Shown one piece after another: positions 49,681-58,843 of a stretch of DNA of 64,000 nucleotides (position 1 is its first letter; each line of letters opens with the position of its first letter). A program made the translations under genes and the position numbers. The notes beneath the pieces are model-generated. The model ran no database searches. It worked only from the letters and a program-made list of their open reading frames with translations, and had not been told where the DNA came from. The stretch spans positions 930,001 to 994,000 of the forward strand of contig NZ_CP091792.1 of assembly GCF_022024115.1 (NCBI RefSeq), given 5' to 3'. Origin of the DNA: Prevotella communis. Lineage in GTDB: Bacteria; Bacteroidota; Bacteroidia; Bacteroidales; Bacteroidaceae.

Positions 49681-51810
49681 ATGAAAATGACAAAATTATG
49701 GGGCGTTTGCCTGATGGCTTGCATGGCTCTGAATGCGAATGCCCAACAGTCGTGGACAGCCGATAATGGCAACGGCACATTTACGAATCCTTTGTTTTAT
49801 GATGAGTTTTCTGACCCGGATATCATCCGTGTGGGTGATGACTATTACTTGGCAGGTACCACGATGCATACGGTGCCGGGACTGGTTATCCTGCACTCCA
49901 AGGACTTGGTGAACTGGGAGAACGTGAGCTACTGCTTTGACCGTTTTGACTTCACCGATGATAAGTTCTCGCTGAAGAATCATCAGGAGATTTACGGTCA
50001 GGGTATCTGGGCACCTGCTATCCGCTATGCCAATGGACAGTTCTATGTGTTCTCCAATATCAATGGCAAGGGGTTGCAGTGCTACACGGCAAAGGATATC
50101 CGCGGCCCCTGGACGCACCATAATATGCAGGGTAATATCTATGACCTCAGTGTGTTGTTTGATGATGATGGTAAGATTTATGCCATTCATAAGTATGGTG
50201 AGGTGCACTGCACGGAACTGAAGCCTGACATGAGTGGTCCCGTGGAGGGTTCTGATCGTGTGATTATCCCTGAAGGTAATGGCGTGGGTGAAGGTCATCA
50301 CATGTATAAGATCAACGGTATGTATTACCTGATATCTACCGACTATTCACCCAACGGGCGCACGCTCTGCTCGCGTTCTAAGAGTATCTGGGGACCGTAC
50401 GAGACGCGTGTGATCAGTGCCGATGAGACTTATGGCTACAGTGGCGTAGGCCGTACTGTGGTGCCCCGTGGTACGAAATACCGTATCGGTGAGGACGGGA
50501 CGAAGTTTGGCGTGAGTCCTGCCAGTCCTGATGCAACGGGTTGTGATAATGCCCATCAGGGTGGTATCGTGCAGGCCAAGAACGGTTCGTGGTGGGCACT
50601 GCTGATGCAGGACTTCCATTCTATCGGCCGTACGGTATGCCTGATGCCGATAACATGGGAAGACGGCTGGCCAATGATTGGTCTGAAGGGTAATCTGGGG
50701 CGTGCACCCCGTACATGGTATAAGCCAGATACTGTGGAGGGTTGTTATGGTATCGGCGAGGAGGCTCAGCCTATCCGTGCTCCCTATGACAGGAATGAGA
50801 ACTTCAATGGAAAACAGTTGGGACGTGTGTGGCAGTGGAACCATAATCCCGATGACAAGATGTGGAGCCTGAAGGGTGGCCGCCTGCGTATTCAGTCGCA
50901 GCCCGCAGAACAGCTGATGTGGGCACGTAACACACTGACACAGCGTGTGATAGGTCCTAAGAGCATCGCTACCGTAGAGCTTTATGTGAAGGGCATGAAG
51001 GATGGCGACGTGGCCGGTCTGGGTAATATCAATATCCCCTGCTCATGGATTGGTGTCATGAAGCAGCAGGGGCAGCCTCTCATGCTGCGTGCCTTCGACC
51101 AGACAGCCTCAGACTCTCCCTCTGCCCCCGACATTATCCTGCCTGCCATTCCTCGTGACGGTAAGATATGGCTTCGCTGCATCGGCGACTATGACAACAA
51201 CCAGATGCAGTATGCCTATTCTACTGATGGCAAGGAGTTTAAGACGCTGGGTCGCATGATGCCGCTGACCTATCAGCTGATCACGTTCCAGGGCTCTCGT
51301 CATGCACTGTTCTCTTTCAATGTGAATGGACAGAGGGGTGGCTATGCCGAGTTTGATAACTTCACCGTGGAAGAGCCTATGGCCGACCGCTCAAAGAATA
51401 TTCCCTATGGTAAGACCATCCGTATCATCAACAAGGCTACCAACCGTCCGGCTATTGCCTTGAAACACGGTATGCTGTATGATACCCATGCGGGCGATAA
51501 GAGCGACTTGACGAAGTTTAAGGTGATTGACCGTAACCTGGGTCGCGTTGCCTTGCAGTGTGCTGACGGACGTTATGTGAAGGTCTATGGCGACGGTCTG
51601 CCCGGCGATGTGCGTTTCACTACCGATCCGAAGGAGGCAGAGATGTTCCTGTGGCAGGATTACCTGGATCATGACTTCATGCTTCTGTCGCTGACGAATC
51701 ATAAATATCTGGGAAAAAGTCCTACAACAGGCAGTCCTTACAGCATGGACTTCGCAGGTCCGGATCCGGCTCGAAGGAATGGTTCTGTGTTGCGTTGGGA
51801 GGAAGAATGA
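49681..51810 (+). CDS. Secreted GH43 glycoside hydrolase (arabinofuranosidase/xylosidase type)
   Basis: A 709-aa enzyme with signal peptide (MKMTKLWGVCLMACMALNAN, cut near AQQ). The five-blade propeller holds the three acids: D45 in FSDPDIIR (base), D155 in IYDLSVLFDDDG (pKa modulator) and E204 in GVGEGHHMY (acid). Residues about 360-570 are a GH43 C-terminal jelly roll, and 585-709 a beta-trefoil-like module (TNRPAIALKHGMLYDTHAGD). The architecture resembles large Bacteroidota GH43 subfamily-12-like proteins acting on arabinan or arabinoxylan. A longer frame from 49633 lacks a sensible signal; ATG 49681 is chosen. Confidence 0.88.
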   Translation: MKMTKLWGVCLMACMALNANAQQSWTADNGNGTFTNPLFYDEFSDPDIIRVGDDYYLAGTTMHTVPGLVILHSKDLVNWENVSYCFDRFDFTDDKFSLKNHQEIYGQGIWAPAIRYANGQFYVFSNINGKGLQCYTAKDIRGPWTHHNMQGNIYDLSVLFDDDGKIYAIHKYGEVHCTELKPDMSGPVEGSDRVIIPEGNGVGEGHHMYKINGMYYLISTDYSPNGRTLCSRSKSIWGPYETRVISADETYGYSGVGRTVVPRGTKYRIGEDGTKFGVSPASPDATGCDNAHQGGIVQAKNGSWWALLMQDFHSIGRTVCLMPITWEDGWPMIGLKGNLGRAPRTWYKPDTVEGCYGIGEEAQPIRAPYDRNENFNGKQLGRVWQWNHNPDDKMWSLKGGRLRIQSQPAEQLMWARNTLTQRVIGPKSIATVELYVKGMKDGDVAGLGNINIPCSWIGVMKQQGQPLMLRAFDQTASDSPSAPDIILPAIPRDGKIWLRCIGDYDNNQMQYAYSTDGKEFKTLGRMMPLTYQLITFQGSRHALFSFNVNGQRGGYAEFDNFTVEEPMADRSKNIPYGKTIRIINKATNRPAIALKHGMLYDTHAGDKSDLTKFKVIDRNLGRVALQCADGRYVKVYGDGLPGDVRFTTDPKEAEMFLWQDYLDHDFMLLSLTNHKYLGKSPTTGSPYSMDFAGPDPARRNGSVLRWEEE

Positions 51811-51840
51811 CTAGAAAAATGAAAAAAGAAGGGAAAATAT

Positions 51841-51871
51841 TTTGCTAATTCGCTGAATTTGTGTACCTTTG
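51841..51871 (+). promoter_or_regulatory. infC operon promoter
   Basis: TTTG (51841-51844), 19-nt spacer, TACCTTTG (51864-51871): a perfect consensus 25 bp before infC. Confidence 0.85.
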
Positions 51872-51896
51872 CAGCCGATTTGCTTAAAATAGCTTA

Positions 51897-52595
51897 ATGA
51901 AACCTGACAAAAAACAGAACCAATACCGCGTCAACGAACAGATTCGTGTACGAGAGGTCCGCATAGTAGGCGAGAGCGGATCCACGGTGATGCCTACTAG
52001 AGAAGCGCTTGATATGGCACGTCAGCAGGGTGTAGACCTTGTTGAGATTTCGCCCAATGCTAATCCTCCTGTGTGTCGTCTCATTGACTATTCTAAGTTC
52101 CTCTACCAACAGAAGAAGCGTGCTAAGGAGATGAAAGCCAAGCAGGTGAAGGTGGAGGTGAAGGAAATCCGTTTCGGACCTCAGACCGATGAGCATGACT
52201 ATCAGTTTAAGCTGAAGCACGCCAGGGAATTCCTCGAGGAAGGTAATAAGGTACGAGCATACGTATTCTTCCGCGGCCGAAGCATCCTGTTCAAGGAGCA
52301 AGGTGAGGTGCTGTTGCTGCGTTTTGCCAACGATCTGGAGGAAGTAGGTAAGGTAGAGTCAATGCCAAGCCTCGAAGGAAAGAAGATGTTCCTCTATCTG
52401 GCTCCTAAGAAAGCCGGCGTAGCCAAGAAGAGTCAGCAGGCTCGCGACCGTGAGAATGCTGAGGCTGAGCTGAAAGAGGCTCAGAGACAGCAGGCTGCAG
52501 AGATTGACGCAGAGGCTCCTGCAAACGGAGGCCTGTTTGCCAACGCAAAAATCAGTGCTGATGCGCTGAAGAAGTTGACAGAGACAGAGGATTAA
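51897..52595 (+). CDS. infC: Translation initiation factor IF-3
   Basis: IF-3 proofs start-codon selection on the 30S subunit. Residues 1-175 cover both domains ([48 protein letters not shown]). Residues about 180-232 form an extra charged Ala/Glu/Gln-rich tail absent from the 180-aa E. coli protein. It is the first gene of infC-rpmI-rplT, with a perfect promoter. In other bacteria the operon is regulated by L20 or IF-3 feedback; I see no clear pseudoknot here. Confidence 0.97.
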   Translation: MKPDKKQNQYRVNEQIRVREVRIVGESGSTVMPTREALDMARQQGVDLVEISPNANPPVCRLIDYSKFLYQQKKRAKEMKAKQVKVEVKEIRFGPQTDEHDYQFKLKHAREFLEEGNKVRAYVFFRGRSILFKEQGEVLLLRFANDLEEVGKVESMPSLEGKKMFLYLAPKKAGVAKKSQQARDRENAEAELKEAQRQQAAEIDAEAPANGGLFANAKISADALKKLTETED

Positions 52596-52599
52596 TTAT

Positions 52600-52640
52600 C
52601 CATTCTCAATTGTCAATTATCAATTAGAAAGAAAGGGTGG
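52600..52640. repeat. TCAATT word tract before rpmI
   Basis: CTCAATTGTCAATTATCAATT is a short-word iteration in the leader between infC and rpmI, akin to the other spacer tracts in this window. The rest of the leader (to 52698) holds a GGCGCGCC palindrome and AT-rich DNA. Confidence 0.45.
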
Positions 52641-52698
52641 CGCGCCCGGTATATGCGTAGCTGCCGATTATTAATAACAATTTTAAAATTAAAAAACA

Positions 52699-52896
52699 AT
52701 GCCAAAAGTAAAGACAAATTCCGGTGCTAAGAAGAGATTCTCATTCACTGGTACAGGTAAGGTTAAGAGACATCACGCTTACCACAGTCACATTCTGACT
52801 AAGAAGACCAAGAAACAGAAGCGTAACTTGGTAGGTTCAACAATCGTTGATCAGACCAACATGAAGCAGGTTCGTGACCTGTTGTGTCTCCGCTAA
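52699..52896 (+). CDS. rpmI: 50S ribosomal protein L35
   Basis: A 65-aa, highly basic ribosomal protein. [20 protein letters not shown] and [14 protein letters not shown] are the L35 signatures. Standard order between infC and rplT. Confidence 0.98.
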   Translation: MPKVKTNSGAKKRFSFTGTGKVKRHHAYHSHILTKKTKKQKRNLVGSTIVDQTNMKQVRDLLCLR

Positions 52897-52932
52897 TTAA
52901 CCCTATTGTCTAACATTTAAAGTAAAGAAACT

Positions 52933-53277
52933 ATGCCAAGATCAGTAAATCACGTTGCATCACGTGCAAAACGTAAGAGAATCCTGAAACTTACTCGCGG
53001 TTACTTCGGTGCCCGCAAGAATGTTTGGACAGTAGCGAAGAACACCTGGGAGAAGGGTCTGACCTACGCTTATCGCGATCGTCGTAATAAGAAGCGCAAC
53101 TTCCGCGCACTGTGGATCCAGCGTATCAACGCTGCCGCTCGCCTGGAGGGTATGAGCTATTCTAAGCTGATGGGTGCTCTGTCAAAGGCTGGTATCGAGA
53201 TCAACCGTAAGGTGCTCGCTGACCTCGCCCTGAACAACCCCGAGGCTTTCAAGGCTATCGTTGCAAAGGTGAAGTAA
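52933..53277 (+). CDS. rplT: 50S ribosomal protein L20
   Basis: A 114-aa basic protein that binds 23S rRNA early in 50S assembly. [35 protein letters not shown] and the C-terminal [20 protein letters not shown] match L20 throughout. It ends the operon at a strong terminator. Confidence 0.98.
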   Translation: MPRSVNHVASRAKRKRILKLTRGYFGARKNVWTVAKNTWEKGLTYAYRDRRNKKRNFRALWIQRINAAARLEGMSYSKLMGALSKAGIEINRKVLADLALNNPEAFKAIVAKVK

Positions 53278-53301
53278 ATTGCATTTGAAGCAAGAAAAAA
53301 G

Positions 53302-53335
53302 ATAACCGCCGGCATTGCCGACGGTTATTTTTTTT
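53302..53335 (+). terminator. Intrinsic terminator of infC-rpmI-rplT
   Basis: ATAACCGCCGGC (53302-53313) pairs with GCCGACGGTTAT (53317-53328), one mismatch, then eight T. Confidence 0.9.
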
Positions 53336-53385
53336 ATTCCTAAGTGTATTGGCTTGTCTGTCTTAAGCGGTAGAGAAACCGCTGA

Positions 53386-53402
53386 GGCCGTTTAGAACGG
53401 CC
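53386..53402 (-). terminator. Hairpin overlapping the HAD stop codon
   Basis: GGCCGTT pairs perfectly with AACGGCC over a 3-nt loop, covering the stop of the HAD gene. A second hairpin (AGCGGT/ACCGCT) lies just beyond at about 53366-53383. No clear T-run; probably a 3' mRNA structure. Confidence 0.4.
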
Positions 53403-53835
53403 ACCAGCTCTTCTTTTTCTTGGAGTGCCTGTCTTCGTAGGCGTCCATCCTGTAATGGCTTACCTCCTCGTCGATAATATCGTTCCACGTCTTGTGTCTG
53501 GATATCATACGATAGATGGTGCCCCAGTCGGGGAGACCGCCAAGATTGCGGTCGTCAATCCATACGTCGGCCTTCAGCTTACGTGAGAAATGCTGGTTGT
53601 TTTCTGTGCTTTCCTCAGGGTAGTCGCGATTGACGGCGTAGAACTCCACGCCACGCTCCTTACACCAGTTAACAGCGTCTTCCAATAGCTTGCCCTCGCG
53701 AACCGACCACAGAATGACTCTGTGGTGGTCCTTGATGAGCATCTTCAGTGTGTCAATGGCAAAGGGAATCTCCTTGCCAATCTCAGGATATCTGTGCTCG
53801 ACGATGGTACCGTCAAAATCAACAGCAATAATCAT
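53392..53835 (-). CDS. Small HAD-superfamily phosphatase-like protein
   Basis: A 147-aa protein with the HAD nucleophile motif IIAVDFDGTIVEHRYP (D5/D7), motif II VILWSVREGK, and a later acidic motif VWIDDRNLGG. It lacks a cap domain, so it would act on a macromolecular or exposed phosphate, or serve as a phosphotransferase. The C terminus is basic with WWPF at the end. It lies 13 bp after the Wzc-type kinase gene in the same operon, which hints at a polysaccharide-related role; that is inference. Confidence 0.85.
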   Translation of the reverse strand: MIIAVDFDGTIVEHRYPEIGKEIPFAIDTLKMLIKDHHRVILWSVREGKLLEDAVNWCKERGVEFYAVNRDYPEESTENNQHFSRKLKADVWIDDRNLGGLPDWGTIYRMISRHKTWNDIIDEEVSHYRMDAYEDRHSKKKKSWWPF

Positions 53836-53848
53836 ATTTACTTCTTAC

Positions 53849-56410
53849 TTATTTCTTGATAGAGTTATCGTCCTTGTTGCCGTAATGGCTCTCGTTGTAG
53901 TTGCCATAGTTGCCATAGCTTCCGTATGAACTGCCGTAGCCGTAGCGTCCGTAGCGGCCATAGCCATAACCGTATGCATAGCGTCCGTACTTACCATACT
54001 TACCATAGCCGTAGTAGTAGCCGTACTTCTTCTTTGACATGTCGATACCGTTGATGACAAGGCACATGTTAGGCAACTTCTCTTCCTTCTTCAGGGTGTT
54101 GATCATGCCGAAGCTTGACTTTGGTGTGTAGTCGGCACGGCAAACGTATACGGTGACGTCTGCATAATGGCCAATCTGGAAGGTATCGGTTACCAGACCA
54201 ACAGGTGCGGTATCGAGGATGATATAGTCGTACTGTTTGCGGAGCATATCCATGATCTGTCTCATGTTGTCGCGTGCCAGCAACTCTGTGGGGTTTGGAG
54301 GCGTAGGACCAGCCAGCAACAGGTCAAGGTTGGCATTGACGCCTGATGATCTGATCTGTGACTTCAGGTCTTCTTCGTCAATCTTGTCCTTCACAAGCAG
54401 TGAGGTGATACCGATGGTACGGTCCTTGATGTCAAACAGGCGGCCCAGGGCTGGCTTACGGATATCGAGACCAAGCAGAATGGTCTTCTTTCCGAGCAGT
54501 GCGAAACTGACGGCCAGGTTGGCTGCGTTGAAGGTCTTACCCTCACCAGAGGTTGACGAGGTGAACAGGATAGCCTTGTCGTTCTCCTTCATCAGGAACT
54601 GGATATTCGTACGCATGCTACGGAATATCTCGTCGGTCTGGTTGTTCTTGTTCTCGTGTACCACGATACCTGCAGCTGTCTTTGCATCCTCATTGGCAAT
54701 AGCCACGTCGGCCACGATGGGAATGTCTGTCAGGCGCATCACGTCCTCATGACCTTCAATCTTATAGCGCAGGAACTGCAACAGGTAGGTGATGAGCAGA
54801 GGAAGGGCCAAGCCTAATACGATTGCAACAAGAAGAATGATGGCATCCTTAGGACTTACCTTGCCACCGAAAGCGGGTTCGTCGATAAGGCGGCCTTTGT
54901 CTGCAGTAGCAGCCAGTGAGATAGAATTCTCCTCACGCTTCTGGAGCAACATCAGGTAAAGGCCTGACATCACATCCTGCTGACGGCCAATCTCGGTCAG
55001 GATACGCTCCTGCTCAGGTGCATTGACAATCTTCGTCTGGTATTCGTTGTATTGCTTCTCGACGCCCTGACGAGCAATGTCGGCTGTGCGACGTGCCTGT
55101 CGGAGGGCTTCCTTGATACTCTCACCCAGTTCATCCAGTAATTTAGTCAAGGGCTCTACCTTTGGCGAAATCCCTGATGCAGAAGCCAGCAGATGGTTGC
55201 GGTCTAATACGGTCTTGTTGTACTGTGAGATAAGCGCATTGGATGCCGCATCCTCCATACCAACATTAGAGGGGATGATCTGGTATTTGTTGTTGGGGTT
55301 CTGGACATACTTGCTCAGATCGTCCAGAATCATAATCTGTGTATTAGCCTTTGACAGTTCGCCATAATACTGGTTAACCTGTGTCATGGTCTGCGTAGCA
55401 TCCAGTCTCATCTGCACCAGATTGTTGTTGCGCTTGTAGACCTCCAGTTTGCTTTCCGTAGTACCCAACTCCTCGGAAATCTTCTCAAGACGGGAATTGA
55501 TGAATTCCTCAGTCTTGTAGGCAATCTCGTTCTTGTCGGCATTGGCCTGACGGTTATAGACAACAGCCAGGTGCTTCAGGTAGTCCAGGGCACGCTCTGC
55601 GCTTTGGTCTCTGATGGTCAACTGTGCTATAGAGGTCTGCTTGGAGGTAGGCGCAATGTTGATGATCTTGGCGTATGAAGCAGCCATGCTCTTGGGTGAT
55701 CTCACGGTGACAATCCAGGATGTGGTCTTTTCTTCAGCCTCTTTTGCTTCTCCCTTCATGGCTCTCTTGGCGCGTTTGCTTAACTGCTCCAACTCCAGGT
55801 TCTCTGTAAAGGTCAGTGTACCGTAAGGTGTCTCAACGCTGGCGGGCAGTGACTTGAACGAGCCTTCGAATTTGGCTTCCTTGAGTCCCTGAACCTTGTA
55901 GGTCTTGCCTTCTTTGATAAGACGGAAGCTGAATGCTCTCTTCAATGTGTTGTCAAGATCATCCAAATCGTCAGTCGGCATGTCCACGTTGATAGGCTGG
56001 TTCTTATATACCAATGGGTTAGTAATACGGCCTTCAGTGCGGTATTCTACATAAAGGTGGAGGTCCTTGACGACTTCAAGGGCCAGAATGCGTGATTTCA
56101 GAATCTCAATCTCATTGTCGATACCTGCTGAGTTGGTGATGAAACCGAGGTCTTGCATGTTGGCCAGCATCTGGCCGTTGCTGCGTCGGTTGTTTGTCTC
56201 ATCCTTAATCAGCATTTTTGCGGATACTTCATATACAGCAGGCTGATAGCGCAGGTAGAGGTATGCGCCGGCAATAAAGATGATGAGTGACACCAAAAAC
56301 CATTGCCAGTTTAATACCAGCAGGGTAAAGATAGTCTTAATGTCAAATGAAGACTCTTCTTCTTGTAGTCCGTTTTCTAAAGGTGATTCAATGGTTTTAT
56401 TTTCTTCCAT
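53849..56410 (-). CDS. Wzc-type polysaccharide co-polymerase and BY-family tyrosine kinase
   Basis: An 853-aa inner-membrane protein controlling exopolysaccharide chain export. It has a Wzz-like region with TM1 at about 34-54, a long periplasmic coiled-coil part, and TM2 near 545-565 (AIILLVAIVLGLALPLLITY). A cytosolic BY-kinase domain follows, with Walker A SSTSGEGKT (K625) and Walker A' LLGLDIRKP. Residues 793-853 carry about 19 tyrosines in GY, KY and RY repeats, a very long autophosphorylation cluster. It follows rfbA by 43 bp. Confidence 0.95.
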   Translation of the reverse strand: MEENKTIESPLENGLQEEESSFDIKTIFTLLVLNWQWFLVSLIIFIAGAYLYLRYQPAVYEVSAKMLIKDETNNRRSNGQMLANMQDLGFITNSAGIDNEIEILKSRILALEVVKDLHLYVEYRTEGRITNPLVYKNQPINVDMPTDDLDDLDNTLKRAFSFRLIKEGKTYKVQGLKEAKFEGSFKSLPASVETPYGTLTFTENLELEQLSKRAKRAMKGEAKEAEEKTTSWIVTVRSPKSMAASYAKIINIAPTSKQTSIAQLTIRDQSAERALDYLKHLAVVYNRQANADKNEIAYKTEEFINSRLEKISEELGTTESKLEVYKRNNNLVQMRLDATQTMTQVNQYYGELSKANTQIMILDDLSKYVQNPNNKYQIIPSNVGMEDAASNALISQYNKTVLDRNHLLASASGISPKVEPLTKLLDELGESIKEALRQARRTADIARQGVEKQYNEYQTKIVNAPEQERILTEIGRQQDVMSGLYLMLLQKREENSISLAATADKGRLIDEPAFGGKVSPKDAIILLVAIVLGLALPLLITYLLQFLRYKIEGHEDVMRLTDIPIVADVAIANEDAKTAAGIVVHENKNNQTDEIFRSMRTNIQFLMKENDKAILFTSSTSGEGKTFNAANLAVSFALLGKKTILLGLDIRKPALGRLFDIKDRTIGITSLLVKDKIDEEDLKSQIRSSGVNANLDLLLAGPTPPNPTELLARDNMRQIMDMLRKQYDYIILDTAPVGLVTDTFQIGHYADVTVYVCRADYTPKSSFGMINTLKKEEKLPNMCLVINGIDMSKKKYGYYYGYGKYGKYGRYAYGYGYGRYGRYGYGSSYGSYGNYGNYNESHYGNKDDNSIKK

Positions 56411-56453
56411 TTCTTTTACCGATTATATTATATGTATACTAGGTTATTGATAT

Positions 56454-57329
56454 TTAATTCTGTGCCAATTGGAGCAAATACTGTCCATAGCCGTTCTTTA
56501 TCATAGGCTGGGCCAGTTTCTTGAGCTGCTCCTTATTGATCCATCCGCGCTTGTAGGCAATCTCTTCCAGACAGGCAACTTTCAGTCCCTGTCGCTTCTC
56601 GATGACCTCGATAAACGTGCTGGCTTCAGCCAGGGAGTCGTGTGTACCGGTATCCAGCCATGCGAATCCGCGCTGCAGTGTCTGTACCTTCAGTTTCTTC
56701 TGGGCCAGGTACTCCTGGTTCACTGTGGTGATTTCCAGTTCTCCGCGTGCGCTGGGCTTGATGTTCTGTGCAATATCAACCACGCTGTTGGGGTAGAAAT
56801 ACAAACCAACAACGGCGTAGTTTGACTTAGGATGCTCAGGCTTCTCTTCAATGCTCAGGCAGTTGCCTTCTTTGTCGAATTCTGCAACACCATAGCGCTC
56901 GGGGTCGTTGACATAGTAGCCAAAGACAGTAGCGAGGCCGTTCTTCTCTGCATTTTCAACACTCTGGCGAAGCAGACCGCTGAAACCTGAACCATAGAAG
57001 ATGTTGTCACCGAGGACAAGACAGACACAGTCGTCTCCAATAAACTCCTTACCGATGATGAAAGCCTGTGCCAAACCGTCGGGAGATGGTTGCTCGGCAT
57101 ATTCGAAATGTACGCCAATCTCGCTGCCGTCGCCAAGAAGCCGGCGGAAACCGGGAAGGTCGTGCGGTGTCGAAATGATTAGAATATCGCGTATCCCAGC
57201 TAGCATAAGTGCTGATATGGGATAGTAAATCATCGGTTTGTCAAAAATTGGAATCAGTTGTTTGCTGATGCCTTTTGTGATGGGGTAGAGGCGTGTTCCA
57301 CTTCCACCTGCTAATACAATTCCTTTCAT
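56454..57329 (-). CDS. rfbA: Glucose-1-phosphate thymidylyltransferase
   Basis: It makes dTDP-glucose, the first step to dTDP-rhamnose and other deoxysugars. It has 291 aa. The N-terminal nucleotidyltransferase signature [20 protein letters not shown] and [17 protein letters not shown], then [10 protein letters not shown] and [10 protein letters not shown], are all RmlA-specific. I moved the start 8 codons in, to ATG 57329, which gives the family N terminus. It is first in the operon with the Wzc-type kinase and HAD genes; rfbB-D are not in the window. Confidence 0.96.
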   Translation of the reverse strand: MKGIVLAGGSGTRLYPITKGISKQLIPIFDKPMIYYPISALMLAGIRDILIISTPHDLPGFRRLLGDGSEIGVHFEYAEQPSPDGLAQAFIIGKEFIGDDCVCLVLGDNIFYGSGFSGLLRQSVENAEKNGLATVFGYYVNDPERYGVAEFDKEGNCLSIEEKPEHPKSNYAVVGLYFYPNSVVDIAQNIKPSARGELEITTVNQEYLAQKKLKVQTLQRGFAWLDTGTHDSLAEASTFIEVIEKRQGLKVACLEEIAYKRGWINKEQLKKLAQPMIKNGYGQYLLQLAQN

Positions 57330-57350
57330 AAATATAACGTTATACGGCTG

Positions 57351-57358
57351 CAAAGGTA
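57351..57358 (-). promoter_or_regulatory. -7 element TACCTTTG of the rfbA operon
   Basis: Minus-strand TACCTTTG lies 21 bp before the rfbA start. No clear -33 box. Confidence 0.6.
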
Positions 57359-57422
57359 AGCATTTTTTTCTTCATAAGCATCTTTTTGCTAGGAAAAATA
57401 CGACTTTGTCGATAAAAAAGTG

Positions 57423-57430
57423 TAACTTTG
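57423..57430 (+). promoter_or_regulatory. -7 element TAACTTTG
   Basis: TAACTTTG lies 21 bp before the gene at 57452, divergent from the rfbA promoter. Confidence 0.6.
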
Positions 57431-57451
57431 CAGCCGATTTAAGACTTAATT

Positions 57452-58081
57452 ATGGGAATATTTTCAAATCTTTTCGGTCGCAAGTCGGCCGATACCGAAC
57501 AAAAAGTGGGTGGCATGGAGGATTTTATGACCCTTATCCGAGTATATTTTCAGGCTGTGATCGCCTCAGATCTTGGTATCACTAATCTGAATGCACTGCC
57601 CGATTTGCGCGTGTTTAAAGTGACTTTGCGTGTACCAACACAAGGTGGAAAACTTGGACTTGGTGAAAAGGCACGTTGTAAGAAAATGTTGAAGGAACTC
57701 TATGAGATGGATGATGACTTCTTTAAGGAGATTGACCAGAGTATCCGTCACCGCTGTAAGAAGATTCAGGATGTGCAGACTTATCTGCTGCAGTTCCAGA
57801 CTTATGTACAGGATGTGATGATGCTGTCTGGTAACCTGATGAAGTTCAAGCTTCGTCTTCCCAGTTTCTTTAAGGGTGCAATCCGTACTGCAACGGAAAA
57901 GACCGTTCATGACATCTTTACGAAGAATGACTACAAGGATGCCAGCGTACTGAAAACGGTGGTCTCTGTACGTGAGCTCGACAAGCGCCTCGGTTTCTCT
58001 GAGAAATGGACTACCGACTTCGTTTATCGTGTAGTGATGCTTGCAAAGAAGGAAAAGCAGCCTCAAACTGACGCTAAATAA
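57452..58081 (+). CDS. Conserved-looking protein of unknown function
   Basis: A 209-aa soluble protein starting MGIFSNLFGRKSADTEQKVG, a style typical of peripheral or chaperone-like proteins. Residues 20-190 are mostly helical, with no signal peptide or membrane segment; VGGMEDFMTLIRVYFQAVIA and LLQFQTYVQDVMMLSGNLMK are helices. I recognise no family or catalytic motif. It precedes the coiled-coil, zapA and rny genes on the same strand but with its own promoter. A role in division or envelope processes is a guess from position. Confidence 0.8.
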   Translation: MGIFSNLFGRKSADTEQKVGGMEDFMTLIRVYFQAVIASDLGITNLNALPDLRVFKVTLRVPTQGGKLGLGEKARCKKMLKELYEMDDDFFKEIDQSIRHRCKKIQDVQTYLLQFQTYVQDVMMLSGNLMKFKLRLPSFFKGAIRTATEKTVHDIFTKNDYKDASVLKTVVSVRELDKRLGFSEKWTTDFVYRVVMLAKKEKQPQTDAK

Positions 58082-58134
58082 TTAATAAATATTAAATATC
58101 TTTCAAAATGGTAGGCAAATTAACTAATTTTGTC

Positions 58135-58142
58135 TACTTTTG
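58135..58142 (+). promoter_or_regulatory. -7 element TACTTTTG
   Basis: TACTTTTG lies 18 bp before the start of the coiled-coil/zapA operon. Confidence 0.55.
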
Positions 58143-58160
58143 TGGGATAAAAGAGTAGTT

Positions 58161-58460
58161 ATGGCCCAGAATGAAAAAGTTTTAGCCAACTTCCAAACCC
58201 GCATGCGGCAGATGATTCTTCGGTTCCAGGAACTGAAGAAGGAAAATGCCGACCTTTATGCAATGGTTGAGGATGGAGAGCAGCGTGTCAAGCAGCTCGA
58301 GGAGAAACTGGCTCAGCAGGAGCGTGACTACCAGTCGCTGAAGATGGCCCGCATGATGGAAATCACTGATGGTGACTTGGATGGCGCTAAGGAGCGTGTT
58401 GCCAAGTTGATTAGGGATGTGAATAAATGTATTGCCGTATTGAGCGACGAGAACGAGTAA
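58161..58460 (+). CDS. Small coiled-coil protein upstream of zapA
   Basis: A 99-aa protein, helical almost throughout, with a coiled coil at about residues 15-65 (LRFQELKKENADLYAMVEDG; EQRVKQLEEKLAQQERDYQS). Such a gene directly before zapA is common in Bacteroidota and may encode a ZapB-like division partner, but no experimental role is known to me. I chose ATG 58161 because the longer frame starts in the -7 box. The zapA gene begins 14 bp later. Confidence 0.78.
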   Translation: MAQNEKVLANFQTRMRQMILRFQELKKENADLYAMVEDGEQRVKQLEEKLAQQERDYQSLKMARMMEITDGDLDGAKERVAKLIRDVNKCIAVLSDENE

Positions 58461-58474
58461 CTGACGAGAAGAAA

Positions 58475-58780
58475 ATGGCAGAGGGAAACAAACTCAATAT
58501 AACGTTGCACGTCTATGACGAAGACATTCCAATGGTACTTCATAATCGTGAAGACGAGGAGTACTATCGTGCAGCAGCCAAACTCATCACCGAGCGCTAT
58601 GGAGCCTATGCACAGGTTTACAAAGGGCGCAAGAGTGATCATACTATCGCGTTGATGACACTCATCGAGATTGCATTGCGCTATGAAAAGGAGTTGGGCA
58701 AAAATGATACAGCACCTTATGATAATATTCTCGCTCAGTTGACTTCGGAAGTTGAAGAAGCGTTGAAAAGTGAAAAGTAA
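58475..58780 (+). CDS. zapA: Cell division protein ZapA
   Basis: A 101-aa FtsZ-bundling protein. The N-terminal beta domain (LNITLHVYDEDIPMVLHNRE), followed by EEYYRAAAKLITERYGAYAQ and the long C-terminal helix (HTIALMTLIEIALRYEKE), matches ZapA. ATG 58475 is preferred over an upstream frame that would overlap the coiled-coil gene. rny follows 63 bp downstream, an order typical of the phylum. Confidence 0.88.
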   Translation: MAEGNKLNITLHVYDEDIPMVLHNREDEEYYRAAAKLITERYGAYAQVYKGRKSDHTIALMTLIEIALRYEKELGKNDTAPYDNILAQLTSEVEEALKSEK

Positions 58781-58843
58781 TGATGTGCTTTCGCTTGGAG
58801 AGAGAATATTAACAATCTAAATATATATGTATTATAATTAACT

